Assembly: GCA_012295275.1 (NCBI GenBank)
Contig: CM022672.1
Coordinates: forward strand, 33,351,716-33,415,715
From: Chrysomallon squamiferum
Taxonomy: Eukaryota > Mollusca > Gastropoda > Neomphalida > Peltospiridae
DNA length: 64,000 nt
Direction of reading: 5' to 3'
The notes below the pieces were generated by a model. That model saw only the letters and a list, made by a program, of their open reading frames with translations, was not told the origin of the DNA and did no database searches. This document shows positions 44,735 to 58,222 of the stretch, in pieces. How positions within the stretch are numbered: the stretch's first letter is position 1; the number at the start of each line of letters is the position of its first letter. The translations under genes were made by a program, and so were the position numbers.

Positions 44735-45090
44735 CTCTAGACTCAATAATTCAGACTAAACTGGTTTCGATCCTATTTTCGTGAGTGGCACGATGTGGAA
44801 GAAATTGGTGACGTTACTTCCATCATGGGTCGCATATTCTTTTTCATCTAATGTGAACGATATCCCATTAGAAGTCTAGGGTAAATTATAATTCTATACC
44901 GACGACTGCACTGCTATTGCTAGACAGAAACACAACAGAATTTCAGCAATAACTTTAAAATGGACTAGAATGAACACGGCGTTGCTAATTGATAATAAAT
45001 TGTCTCTGCACCTGGGAAAGACAGAGTCAATTCTCTTTGCGTCAAATATGAAACAGAGCAGAGGGGTGAGGAAGAGAGACGATCTTGTCT
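44735..45090 (+). mobile_element. LINE reverse-transcriptase fragment (YTDD region)
   Basis: The plus strand shows MWKKLVTLLPSWVAYSFSS, NVNDIPLEV, then after a stop and frameshift FYTDDCTAIARQKHN, AITLKWTRMN and DNKLSLHLGKTESILFAS. This is the palm region around the YxDD box of a LINE polymerase followed by the DNKLSLHLGKTESILF block common in molluscan LINEs. YTDD replaces YADD. The stops mark it as dead. Copies on the opposite strand are at 60650-60880 and about 41150-41290. Confidence 0.75.
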
Positions 45091-47280
45091 TTGTTTAACG
45101 TAAAACCCGGTTATCCATGAAAGTTTAGTTCATTTGACACAGTTCTTTTAACTAACTATGTTTATATTATTAAAGTATTAATTTTTATTTGTATATTCTT
45201 GAGATAATCTAATCTCTGTATATGAAATAAAGAAAAGATGAAGTAACGACAGATGTTAAACATGTATTCATAGTAATAATATGTAAATAATCTGTTTCTG
45301 ACTGTCAACATCTGCTAATAATTAGTTCTTTTACACGAATATTCGCAATATCGAGTTTTTAAATTTTGAAGTTACATTAAATAGCGATCAATTTTGTTTG
45401 AGGAAGTAAAGTACTTTTGAAATTTGACCCACCTAATGGTTTCTCTTTTCTCTTTGATTCCACGGGACTCACCAACGTCCTCAGAAACTCAATCGAGGTT
45501 TGAGTGTAGGCTCTGGTTCTGGGTATGGAGGGAGAAGCGGGAAGCGGGCGGTTGCAGAAGACAGCGGATCCGTTTGATGATCACGGAGGTCACGGTGACA
45601 ACTTGAAACTTTAGCCTTGCTTTGATCAGCGTTTTGCAGCGGGATCTCGTATGATAGGAGAAACTGGGGGTCGATTGAGGTGATAACAGATATTTTATAG
45701 ATCCTGTAAAAGGTTGTGTTTTTGTTAGAAATTTCTTTTCACTTCTTAATGCAGTTTTCGTTGATCAGCCATGTAGTTCTCTGGTACACTGGTTAAAATA
45801 ATGAATGTTCTGTTGGTGACCAATGAGCCAGTTTCTGTAGAGACTACTATAGTGTCCCATGGTCAGGTGGCTCATTGGATCCCACTGCATTTCAAACGAA
45901 AAGACAACTGATAGATAATTCATAGATGATTTATTATGGTATTATTTTACTTGAGGAGAAATGAGACTGCGGTAACTGGTATAAAAATAATGCCTAGAGA
46001 TAAAGAACGGCAGAAGTGAATGATACGATTCAGCGGCAGTGTTGATGGGTTCCATCTGGAATACGATTCAGCATTAGCTTAGGGCTCTTGGAAGTACGCT
46101 GAAACCATAGATACTGAGTCAGTGGCGCAGTATGCTTTAGACTGAGGTCAGTGTATTGAAAATGTAGTTCACCCTTTAGTTTAATTCACCTCAAATGAAA
46201 TTTATGAGAGTAATAATAAAAAAGATTTACATATGTGTTGTTTCTAGGTAGATTTGCTGTTTGATATCATCACCCACAGGATCCCTTACCCTGGGGCCTG
46301 GTGGGTTATCACGACCCATGTTAATAAAGTGTTTAACATAACGATGTAGTTGAAGAAAACCTATCAAACTCTATATTTTAATCAAAAGAAATAATGCCTC
46401 TATAAACATCATCAGTTTTTCTGACAGCAGATACGAACGTTTTCATGAAATGGCCAATTATCTTAGAAATGGCAGATCGCCCCTTGCAACTGACACTTGA
46501 ACTCTTTCCTTAGCAGAATGAAATCTGTGAGAGGAGTAGCAATACACTGCTACAGCAGCTGGCTTCCTTGCATCACAATGGCGACTGTAGCGTCACGATT
46601 TGTCAGTCTCTCACAAAGTGATGCAGGCATTAAGAGATTAAAAACATTTTTAAAAAGGTACGTGTGGTATTGAGACATTTTGTTGAGAAATCATGCAGAT
46701 GTCTGTTTATGATTTGTCACCTGAACGAGAAATGGTGCACGCATTGTTGTATAATATTTGTCAGCCGTGTGACACATCGCGACACGACAGTTTTATTTTG
46801 TATAAGTCAGCTGTTATTGCTACCTGTGTTAAAAACGATTCATATTAGCTGTCGAGTTATCCAGGTACTAATGTACAACTGAATTTAAATATACTGTGTT
46901 TATTTATTTGTTTCTTTGTTAGATCATTATTTGTTATTTCATTTATTTATTTATTCGTTTACTTTTTTTTTGTAAGTTTATATGTTTTTTTTGGTCAAAT
47001 GTAGTTAATACTAATAATTTATTAACTATGTAACTGAATGAATACATAAATAAATAAACAGTGGTAAAAACGACGCTTATTTTTCTTCTCTTTATTTTTC
47101 TGTTTAATTTTTATTTCTGTGTTTGTGTTTATTTATTTATTTATTTTTTATTTATTTAGATTTATTTAGTCATAAAATGACATCTGTTACTGAATGTCTA
47201 TTTTTAAATAGTATTTCGTTTCTTTACGTAGTATTTATATTATTACTTTTATTTAACGAACCATGACTCATAAACAAATA
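45091..47280 (-). repeat. module R, inverted copy
   Basis: Reverse complement of 39240-41100 and of 58960-60600, with landmarks at 45540 (gcgggcggttgcagaag), 46260-46330 (ccttaccctggggcctggtgg) and 46840-46870 (gctgtcgagttatccagg). The ORFs 45424-45606 and 46664-46882 are parts of the module. Confidence 0.8.
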
Positions 47281-47692
47281 CAGTACATACATGTACACTG
47301 TATGCAGACTGAAATATCGATTTATATACACTTACACACGACAGAAAGAAACAAAACAGAAAAAAGTTAAAAGAACGAACGAAAGAAAGAACTATAAAAA
47401 AGATTGATACTCAGACAGACACACATACAGAAAGATAGAGATTATAGACAGGTAGTTAGTTATGCAGGCGGCTAGACAGAAAGGAAAAAGAAAGGCAGAT
47501 AGAGAAGCTGACAGAAATCGCACGGACAGATGGAAATGTGTATATATAAGACATATAGATTGCTATAGAGACAGATCACTCGTGCAGGAACTCGTGATGG
47601 GATGATAAATCGTTATACAACAAACCATTCAACCAAAGCCGATGGGTGATAGAATAAGCAAAGTATATAAACTTGATATGATTCTGTGTGTG

Positions 47693-47746
<54 letters not shown>

Positions 47747-48126
47747 GGTGTGTGTATGGATTGTGCATAGAAATACACGTCAAACAAGCACATATAATCA
47801 TTGAAACACAGACACAAACTCATACGTTATACACATTCTAAATTAACATAACACATGGATATATAGAAAACGGAAAACGTACACAAAATTACAACTATAC
47901 ATGTCCAAACTGAGAAGAACGAACAGAAACATTCTTCTATACCTATGTGACATTTCTAACTTAGTCAACTTGGAAAAAGATACCGTAAGTTACCATAAAT
48001 TGTATCAGAAAGATGTTTGCTAAGCAGGTAGCGAAGCGGAGAGATTCAAAACGTATAATGTAAATTACAGTACACAAAAATATATCAATTTAAAACAAAA
48101 AAAACAAAAAAATCTCTCTACATCTC

Positions 48127-48177
<51 letters not shown>

Positions 48178-48669
48178 GCACACAAATATATATAATAGAA
48201 TCTTTTTACTCTCTCTCTCTCTCTCTCTGTCTCTCAAAGACACACACACAAACACCCGAACAGATACACGATTCAACATAATAATTATGTATGTCTTATT
48301 GATTTGATTTAATTTAATTTTTATTTTACCTTATTTATCTTATTTTTATTTTTTATTTTTTATTATTATTACTTTTTTTTAACATATTTTAATTTATCCT
48401 TTTTCAATTTAAATTGATTTTTATTTCTATTTCATTTCCATTATTCAAGATTATTTTTTTTACATTTTGTTTTCATTTCTACTTGAAATCTAATCTTTAG
48501 TTTTATTTATTATTTTTTTTTTTGCAAATTTATTTTTTTATTTATTTAATTTTTAGAACATTTTTAATTTATTCGATATTATTATTATTGGGTTTTTTTT
48601 TTTTTTCATGCTGTCGTAACTGGGCAGCTGCTGTGATGTTGGAATGATGATGATCGCTATTATTATCAC

Positions 48670-48739
<70 letters not shown>

Positions 48740-49498
48740 GTGATTCTGTGGACCAAGTCGATTGGCAAATTTAACTGAATTTTTATGTGTGAATTTGTTG
48801 TTCTTATAAACACTTTTACTTAAACAGTAGGATTAGCACCGTGCAGCAGATGTTGTATTGATTTTAAGTATTTTAAACTATGTCACCAAAAAGAAATTAT
48901 AATAATACAAATTAAAATCAAATAAATTGAAATGAAATAAAAACTAAATTGAAAAAAAAAAGAAACAAGAAAATAATTATAAAATTAAAATTAAAAGGTC
49001 AATAATCTATTTCATGATGGTATAATACTATCGTCATCATACTATACAGAACAAGCTTTCATTCCTGTTTCTATCTCATCTAGTTACGATGGATTTATCA
49101 CCCTAGCAGAAGGGTGAGGAGATGTCACCCGCAGTTTCTCAATATATGTATGTGTGTCTTAAACTTCATTTAACAGCACTAAATAAGAAACAGCAAACCG
49201 TTAGACACCAACAGTAGACTCCAGATACAGGAACAGTATAACTATAAACTGGCAAATCATTTCTTTTATAACACAAAAGATTAGAATATACAACATGAAA
49301 TGATATGGTCGAATCATCCTGATTTGACATAAAAAAAAACATAAAGAAATAAAAAAAAAATTATGATGAAACATACGCCCCAACTGAATATTAATAAGCT
49401 TGAACAAAATGACTACATGAGTTAGAAAAATTCAGCTAGCAAAATATTTTATTTCAGTTTTACTTTCGTTTTACAGTTACGCAAAAGTTCTTTCACTT
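47281..49498. repeat. inverted downstream arm of locus 3
   Basis: Reverse complement of 38150-39230 and of 53503-55280. It contains (GT)n at about 47690-47745, (TA)n at about 48130-48173 and (ATT)n at about 48673-48740. No gene was seen. Confidence 0.75.
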
Positions 49499-50317
49499 TC
49501 ATAGTAACTTTCCCGTCAAGCGTCACGTGACGTATCGTCAGCCTTCACCAGCAGAGCTTTGCAACCGTCTGCTTTGACGATGCATCCGTTTGGAGGTTGA
49601 ATTACTCCCGCACTGATACCATATCTGTGTACAACGACAATAACAACAACAACAACAACAACAACAACAATAATAATAATAATAATAATAATAACAATAA
49701 TGATGATGATAGTCATAATAGTAGTAGTAGTAGCAGAAGTAGTAGTAGTAATGGTGATGGCAGTAGTGTTAGTAATATGTACGCACACACACACACACGG
49801 GTTTTGCAGTTATGAAAATTGAAAAGTAGCTTCACTTTCAACTGGTTTATATATATATAAAAAAAAAAAAAAAATGTTTTAGGGGTCACGTTTCATGTGA
49901 AGACCATAACGAATGGAGGCTGGTTTTTTGTGTGTTTTTTTCCAGAAGGTGTTGCCATCTGATAGAGGGAGTGTCATTATGATAGGACTGGTCCTGTTTA
50001 TCTTCGAGGTCATAGTAAATACATAATATTATAATAATAATAAAACTGAATAATAATAATAATAATAATGATAAGAATCATCATCATGAACATCATCATC
50101 GTCATCATCATAATCTTCGTTATCTTGATCATCATTTGTTTTTAGAAATTTAAAATGATTTTATTTGTTTGACCAATACAGGACAGTACATACCCGCAAC
50201 ATGAAAGTCCCTGATATGAACAGTGACACTCTATACATTGATTCTCGAATTTAACAGAATCTCCCGGTGACATCACAACACCGTCAAACTGGCAGTACGG
50301 TTTCATATGTCCGTCAC
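49499..50317 (-). pseudogene. beta-MSP-like type I, exons 2-3 (locus 3), last exon frameshifted
   Basis: The minus-strand middle exon 50194-50317 is intact: DGHMKPYC, GDSVKFENQCIECHC, GLSCC. The last exon, 49499-49624, keeps its acceptor (tacacag) and reads YGISAGVIQPPNGCIVKADG and on to DDTSRD, but one base is missing before the final cysteine codon. The frame then reads Ala and stops at 49516-49518 instead of 49499-49501, so Cys10 and the C-terminal tail are lost. No exon 1 is found upstream on this strand: the copied block ends near 50570 inside intron 1, where module R begins. The middle exon resembles locus 5 while the last exon equals locus 1 up to the lesion, so the locus looks mosaic. 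A poly(A) signal remains at 49448-49453. Confidence 0.75.
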
Positions 50318-50579
50318 CTACAACAACAGCAATAATTTAGTAAATGTCCAGTTTAACTACACTCTCATATTATGATAATGTGACTGAAATTATGTTAATC
50401 TTTGCTCCCTAAGCACATATTTAATCTTTTTTCTTTCTTATCGCGTCCTAGATACAAGCGACGGCATTTGTGTGTGTGTGTTGTACGTGTTTGTCGCTGA
50501 GGGATATATAGATATATATCTTTTACTATTCACATACACAGATATATATATATATATATATAAATTGACCATCATCATC

Positions 50580-51490
50580 GTCATCGACAGTTTTATTTTG
50601 ATAAGTCAGCTGTTATTGCTACCGGTGTTAAGAACGATTCATATTAGCTGTCGAGTTATCCAGGTACTAATGTATAACTGAAATTAAATATACTGTGTTT
50701 ATTTATTTGTTTCTTTGTTAGATCATTATTTCTTATTTATTTATTTATTTATTCATTCTTTCTTCTTTTTTTCTGTAACTTTTTTTACAAATTTAGTTAA
50801 TACTAAACATGAAAAAATGAATACAAATAATAAATAATAAAAAAATAAACAGTAATAATAACGTTTCTCATTTTTCTTCTCTTTATTTTTATTTTTCTGT
50901 TTAATTTTTAATTCTGTATTTGTATTTTGCTACCATATTTATTTATTTTTTACTTTTTTGGATATTTTTTAGTAATAAAATGACATCTGTTACTGAATGT
51001 CTATTTTTGAATAGTATTTCGTTTCTTTACGTAGTATTTATATTATTATTTTTATTTAACGAACCATGACTCATAAACAAATACAGTACATACATGTACA
51101 CCGTATGGAGACTGAAATATCGATTTATATACACTTACACACGACAGAAAGAAAGAAAAGAGAAAAAAGTTAAAAGAACGAACGAAGGAAAGAACAACAA
51201 AAAAAAGACTGATACTCAGACAGACACACATACAGAAATATAGAGATTATAGACAGGTAGTTAGTTATGGAGGCGGCTAGACAGAAAGAAAAAAGAAAGG
51301 CAGATAGAGAAGCTGACAGAAATCGCACGGACAGATGGAAATGTGTCTTTATAAGACATATAGATTGCTATAGAGACACATCACTCGTGCAGGAACTCGT
51401 GATGGGATGATAAATCGTTATACAACTAACCATTCAACAAAAGCCGATGGGTGATAGAATGAACAAACTATATATACTTGATATGACTCT
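50580..51490. repeat. direct repeat of 46785-47690 at the locus 3 / locus 4 border
   Basis: About 900 bases match 46785-47690 in the same orientation ('gctgtcgagttatccaggtactaatgt', 'gaggcggctagacagaaag', 'ctcgtgcaggaactcgtgatggg'). With that copy it brackets locus 3 as direct repeats. It joins the exon-1 upstream region of locus 4 at about 51490. Confidence 0.8.
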
Positions 51491-52048
51491 GTGTGTGTGT
51501 ATGTCTATGTGTTTGTCTGTCGGTGTGTGTATGTATACTTGAGATGACTGTGTGAGTGTGTGTGTGTGTGATTGTGTGTGTGTGTGTTTGTGTCTCGGTA
51601 TGTGTATGAATTGTGGATAAAAACACATGTCAAACAAGCACATAAACGTAAAGATGCACATATAAGAATTCAAATATAACACAAACCCATACGTTATACA
51701 CATTCTAAATTAACATATACACACGGACATAGAGAAATCCAGAAACGGACACTAAATTAGAAATATACTGTAATTAATATATTACAAGATATCCTAGCAC
51801 AAAGCAAGAAAAAAAAAGAGAAATAAGAATAATAATAATCCTCTGTTGATTGTTTTTGTTATTCAGTCAGCGGTGTTTGTTTTCTTTTAATTAATCATTT
51901 CACAATGAAATATGCTATTTTTCTTTGTTTCGTATTACTAAAAAAAGCAAAAAAAACCCCAACAAAACAACAATTATCTACAATAAATGCTTCACAAAAT
52001 CCGCAACAGCAGTTCAGGAATAGAAAGGTCAGAGTAAGATCTGAAGAA

Positions 52049-52380
52049 ATGTTGCTTTTCATTCTGCTATGTGTTTTAGATTTTCTTACAAGTACGGATT
52101 CAAGCTGTGTCGATTACACACCTCAAACATCCAGTAAGTAGAACATGATAATTTATATTACTGCAGTTTTTGGAAAATAGGTTCGATAAGTTGCTGATGC
52201 TGTTCCATTATTACTACGACTACTACTACTTATACCACTGCAACTATCACCACTGCATCGATACCTACTACTACTACCACTACGGCTACTATTATCCACT
52301 ACTAGTAAATTGCTACTTCCAATACTTCTAAACATAGATTAATGTTATAATAATAATTGTTATTCTTGTTGCTGCCGATG

Positions 52381-52448
<68 letters not shown>

Positions 52449-53272
52449 TATTATCACCCAAGTTACTACTACTGCTGGTACTACTATGTCTCCTTTTTTA
52501 TATGACTGCTACTACTACAGCTACTGCAATGTTCATCTACTTACTATTACTACTACTACTGCTGCTACTATCTTCATCATCAACAACATAATTTTCGTCA
52601 GTATGATCATGTTCATTTTAATAATGGCGGAATAAACAGTGCATATTTATATTATTTTATGTACAGGTTCTGTGGGTAAACACTGTAAAGATAAAGATGG
52701 TAGACAATCAGACGTTGGCGACACGTATAAAGTAGTGCACATGCACTGGTTTTGGCCTCTCATGTTGCGGGTTATTACTATTTCTTGCTCTTCTGTTTTG
52801 TTTGTTTGTTTTTTTGGTTCTTGCTCTTTTTTTCTTATTCGTTTTCTTCTTATACTTCTTTCATTGTTTCTTCATCTTCTTTTTCTACTTCTTCTAATAC
52901 CATGTGCTCTGTTATTATAATCATTATCCACGTAGAATGAGTGCATGCATATGTATGCATGTGTATGCGTATATGTATATGTAGATGTATGTGTATATAT
53001 TCACACACACATACATATTTATGTATGTACATATGTATTTATGTATATAAATGTACATATGTGTATGAATTTATGTCTGTTTGTGTTTTTGTGTGTGTAT
53101 CAAACCAGTTGAAAGTAAAACTACTTTTCAATTTTCATAACTGCAAAACCCGTGTGTGTGTGTGTGTCTGTGTGTGTGTGCGCGTACATATTACTAACAC
53201 TACTGCAATCACCATTATTACTACTAATTCTGCTACTACTACTACTATTATCACCATCATCATCATTATTGA

Positions 53273-53324
<52 letters not shown>

Positions 53325-53502
53325 TATTGTTGTTGTTGTTGTTGTTGTTGTTCTTGTTATTGTCGTTGTACACTGATATGGTATCAGTGCGGGAGCAATT
53401 CAACCTCCAGACGGATGCATCGTCAAAGCAGACGGTTGCACACCTCTGCTGGTGAAGGCTGACGATACGTCACGTGACTGCTTGACAGGAGAGTTACTAT
53501 GA
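52049..53502 (+). pseudogene. beta-MSP-like locus 4: exon 1, broken type II exon 2, last exon without acceptor
   Basis: Exon 1, 52049-52133, is intact and diverged after the signal: SSCVDYTPQTS, donor A|GTAAGTAG, phase 1. The type II middle exon, 52667-52770, lacks 17 bases present in loci 2 and 6, removing EEKCTK and its cysteine and shifting the frame. The last exon, 53376-53502, codes a full YGISAGAIQPPDGC...TGELL end, but the acceptor reads cactg instead of cacag. This is the only place where a type II middle exon and a last exon sit together in order, which suggests how intact type II genes are organised. The sound exon 1 could still splice to the middle exon of locus 5 (phase compatible), which is speculative. 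AATAAA is at 53548-53553. Confidence 0.75.
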
Positions 53503-55280
<1,778 letters not shown>

Positions 55281-55439
55281 TTCTCGTAACCTTGGATGCA
55301 GGCTGCTTGATAATGACAATTGTTACGTTCAGAACAGGTCAACTATTTTAATGATATTCGATTTAGTATATACGTGTATGTAAGTATGTATGTATATATG
55401 TATTATGTATGTATCATCTATCTATCTATCCATCCATCC

Positions 55440-55517
<78 letters not shown>

Positions 55518-56265
55518 ATTATATTAATTAGTTTTGAAAAGTTCAGCGTTTTAGTGATAAGGATTTTTGCAACATCCAGGTAGATCAAAATATAAAGTTA
55601 AATAAATTTAAAAACAAAAATGAAATGAAATGAAGCATAATAGCACATACCCACACAAGCACAAAACAAATATCACCTCTCTTTGCAATCTATCTTTATA
55701 TATGCTGTTATTTATCTGTGTGTTTGATTGTCTGCTTTTCTGTCTGCCTGTCGTTTTCATATATTATCTGTATTCCTTATTAACATCTAGACACTATAAA
55801 AATATTAGATACATGAAAAATTTTACGAGCATAGTTAAAAATAATAATAGTAGTAGTAGTAGTAGTATCATAATTATTATTACAGTAATAATGGTAATGA
55901 TTATAACAATAACAGTAATAATAATAACAATAATAAATTAAAATATGTTTTTCATTGTAGAATAGGACTGTTAGGTTATGCTGGCCGGCGAATATGTTAA
56001 AACTAGATAATAAATATTTATACTGCTACTGCAGAGCCAACTTCCTATCTTGCTGTTGGTTGCCTTTCATTGATGTTTCATGAAATCATTTCTGATATAC
56101 AATATAAAGCTATTTTTCTTGTTGTTGCTGCTGCATACGATGATGATGACAATGATGACGATGATGGTTGCAGTTTCAAAACTAACACAAAAGAAACAGA
56201 TAAAGAAGGAAACAGGAGATAAACGTTATTTTTTGTTTTCAACCAACTGTTCGGATTCATCTATG
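55281..56265. other. unique stretch with (CTAT)n array
   Basis: A (CTAT)n run at about 55417-55515, TAG/ATA trinucleotide runs at about 55845-55935, and a (GATGAT)n patch near 56138-56166. The ORF at 56080-56310 is hydrophobic then Met-rich because of the GAT run and overlaps the opposite-strand beta-MSP exon. It is not supported as a gene. Confidence 0.5.
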
Positions 56266-56385
56266 CTAATTAAAGTTGCATTTTCGAGTGGTGTTGTTCT
56301 TATCCATTAACATCGGTTTGCAGTTGTCTCCCTTTTTCACGATACATCCTTCAGGAACGAAAATTGCAACACCGGCAACACCATA
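56266..56385 (-). pseudogene. divergent beta-MSP-like last exon, orphan (locus 7)
   Basis: The minus strand encodes YGVAGVAIFVPEGCIVKKGD, then NCKPMLMDKNNTTRKCNFN and a stop (39 codons). It aligns with the last exon of locus 1 with all three cysteines, YG at the start, the GCIVK core and CK + hydrophobics after the second cysteine, with one extra residue between cysteines 8 and 9. Divergence is far greater than among loci 1, 3, 4 and 5. The sequence before it, taattaag|TATGG, offers an AG but in a different phase from the other genes. Upstream on this strand lies intron sequence of locus 5 in opposite orientation, so its middle exon is missing or displaced. Confidence 0.6.
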
Positions 56386-57107
56386 CTTAATTACAAATAA
56401 AATACGTTTGTCTTCGTAAATTAATTAATATTTATATATATGCCAGGATGTAAGGAAACTTATATCTGTATTTTTATTTTTTAAGAGAATATCTAGTTAA
56501 AACAAAGGAATTTTATGAATGTGACATTAAAAACCTGGCTGACAGGTGCAAAGTGGACTCAGAGAAGAATGATGACTGTAACATATATTTCATATTACCT
56601 GTTTTCAAAAGGGCAGAAACGATAAGGTTGAACGTTTACTAAAAGGTGCTGTTTGTATATGTTTACTGGTGTTAAAAGAAAGTGAATCTACATTTGTTTA
56701 TTATTGTTAAAAAAAAAAAAGAGAAACCAATGTTGATTGTATTTGTTTATTGTTATAAAGTAATGTTTGTATTTGTTTATTATTCGTAAAGGTTATCGGC
56801 TCGTTTTATTAACAATTTAGGCAATTTATATAAATGTATGTGTGTGTGCGTAGTAAAAGATATATATCTATATGTATGTGTGTGTGTATATATATACATA
56901 TCCCTTAGCAACAAACACGTACAACACAGAGACAGTCAAACACACACACACACACATATGCTGTCACTTGTATCTAGGACAAGATAAGAAAGAAAAAAGA
57001 TTAAATATGTTCTTAGGGAGCAAAGATTAACATAGTTTCAGTCATATTATCATAATATGAGAGTGTAGTTAAATTGGACATTTACTAAATTATTGCTATT
57101 GTTGTAG

Positions 57108-57615
57108 GTGACGGACATATTAAACCGTACTGCCAGTTTGACGGTGTTGTGATGTCACCGGGAGATTCTGTTAAATTCGAGAATAAATGTATAGAGTGTC
57201 ACTGTTCATATCAGGGACTTTCATGTTGCGGGTATGTACTGTCCTGTATTGGTCAAACAAATAAAATCATTTTAAAGTTCTAAAAACAAATGATGATCAA
57301 GATAACGAAGATTATGATGATGACGATTATGATGGTCATGATGATGATTCTTATCATTATTATTATTATTATTATTATTCAGTTTTATTATTATTATAAT
57401 ATTATGTATTTACTATGACCTCGAAGATAAACAGGACCAGTCCCATCGTAATGAAACTCCCTCTATCAGATGGCAACACCTTCTTGAAAAAGACACACAA
57501 AAAACCCAGCCTCCATTCGTTATGGTCTTCATATGAAACGAGACTCCTAAAACTACTACTACTACTACTATTATCACCATCATCATCATTATTGTTATTA
57601 TTATAATTATTATTA

Positions 57616-57677
<62 letters not shown>

Positions 57678-57845
57678 GTTGTTGTTGTTGTTGTTCTTGT
57701 TATTGTCGTTGTACACAGATATGGTATCAGAGCGGGAGCAATTCAACCTCCAGACGGATGCATCGTCAAAGCAGACGGTTGCAAACCTCTGCTGGTGAAG
57801 GCTGACGATACGTCACGTGACTGCTTCACAGGAGAGTTACTATGA
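57108..57845 (+). CDS. beta-MSP-like type I, exons 2-3 intact, exon 1 not found (locus 5)
   Basis: The middle exon 57108-57231 (acceptor ttgtag, donor GG|GTATGT) reads DGHIKPYC, GDSVKFENKCIECHC, GLSCC. The last exon 57719-57845 (acceptor acacag) reads YGIRAGAIQPPDGCIVKADG and ends DCFTGELL-stop. Nine of the ten family cysteines are here; the tenth should come from exon 1. By eye it differs from locus 1 at 7 of 40 middle-exon residues and 5 of 41 last-exon residues. Similarity to locus 1 begins only at about 56405, within intron 1, so its own exon 1 was not copied. The nearest upstream plus-strand exon 1 in the right phase is 52049-52133, 5 kb away. Either it is captured by that exon or the locus is silent. 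Confidence 0.75.
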
Positions 57846-57890
57846 AAGTGAAAGAACTTTTCCGTAACTGTAAAACGAAAGTAAAATTGA

Positions 57891-57896
57891 AATAAA
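57891..57896 (+). terminator. poly(A) signal of locus 5
   Basis: AATAAA, 46 bases after the stop codon, in the same conserved context as locus 1. Confidence 0.65.
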
Positions 57897-57899
57897 ATA

Positions 57900-58191
57900 T
57901 TTTGCTAGCTGAAATTTTCTAACTCATGTAGTCATTTTGTTCACGCTTATTAATATTCAGTCGGGGCGTATGTTTGATCATAGAATTTTTTTTATATTCT
58001 TTTATTATGTCAAGCCGAAATGATTTGCTAGTTTACAGTTATACTGTTCCTGTATCTGGAATCTGCTGTTGGTGTCTAAAGGTTTGCTGTTCCTTATTTA
58101 GTGCTGATAAATGAAGTTTAAGACACACATACATATACTGAGAAACTGCAGGTGACATCTTCTCACCCTTCTGCATACAGAGATGTAGAGC

Positions 58192-58222
<31 letters not shown>

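Noticed and set aside
56080-56310. Possible signal-peptide ORF that could be exon 1 of locus 5
   Set aside because: The hydrophobic stretch runs into a GAT microsatellite, there is no cysteine or phase-1 donor in family position, and it overlaps the opposite-strand beta-MSP exon.
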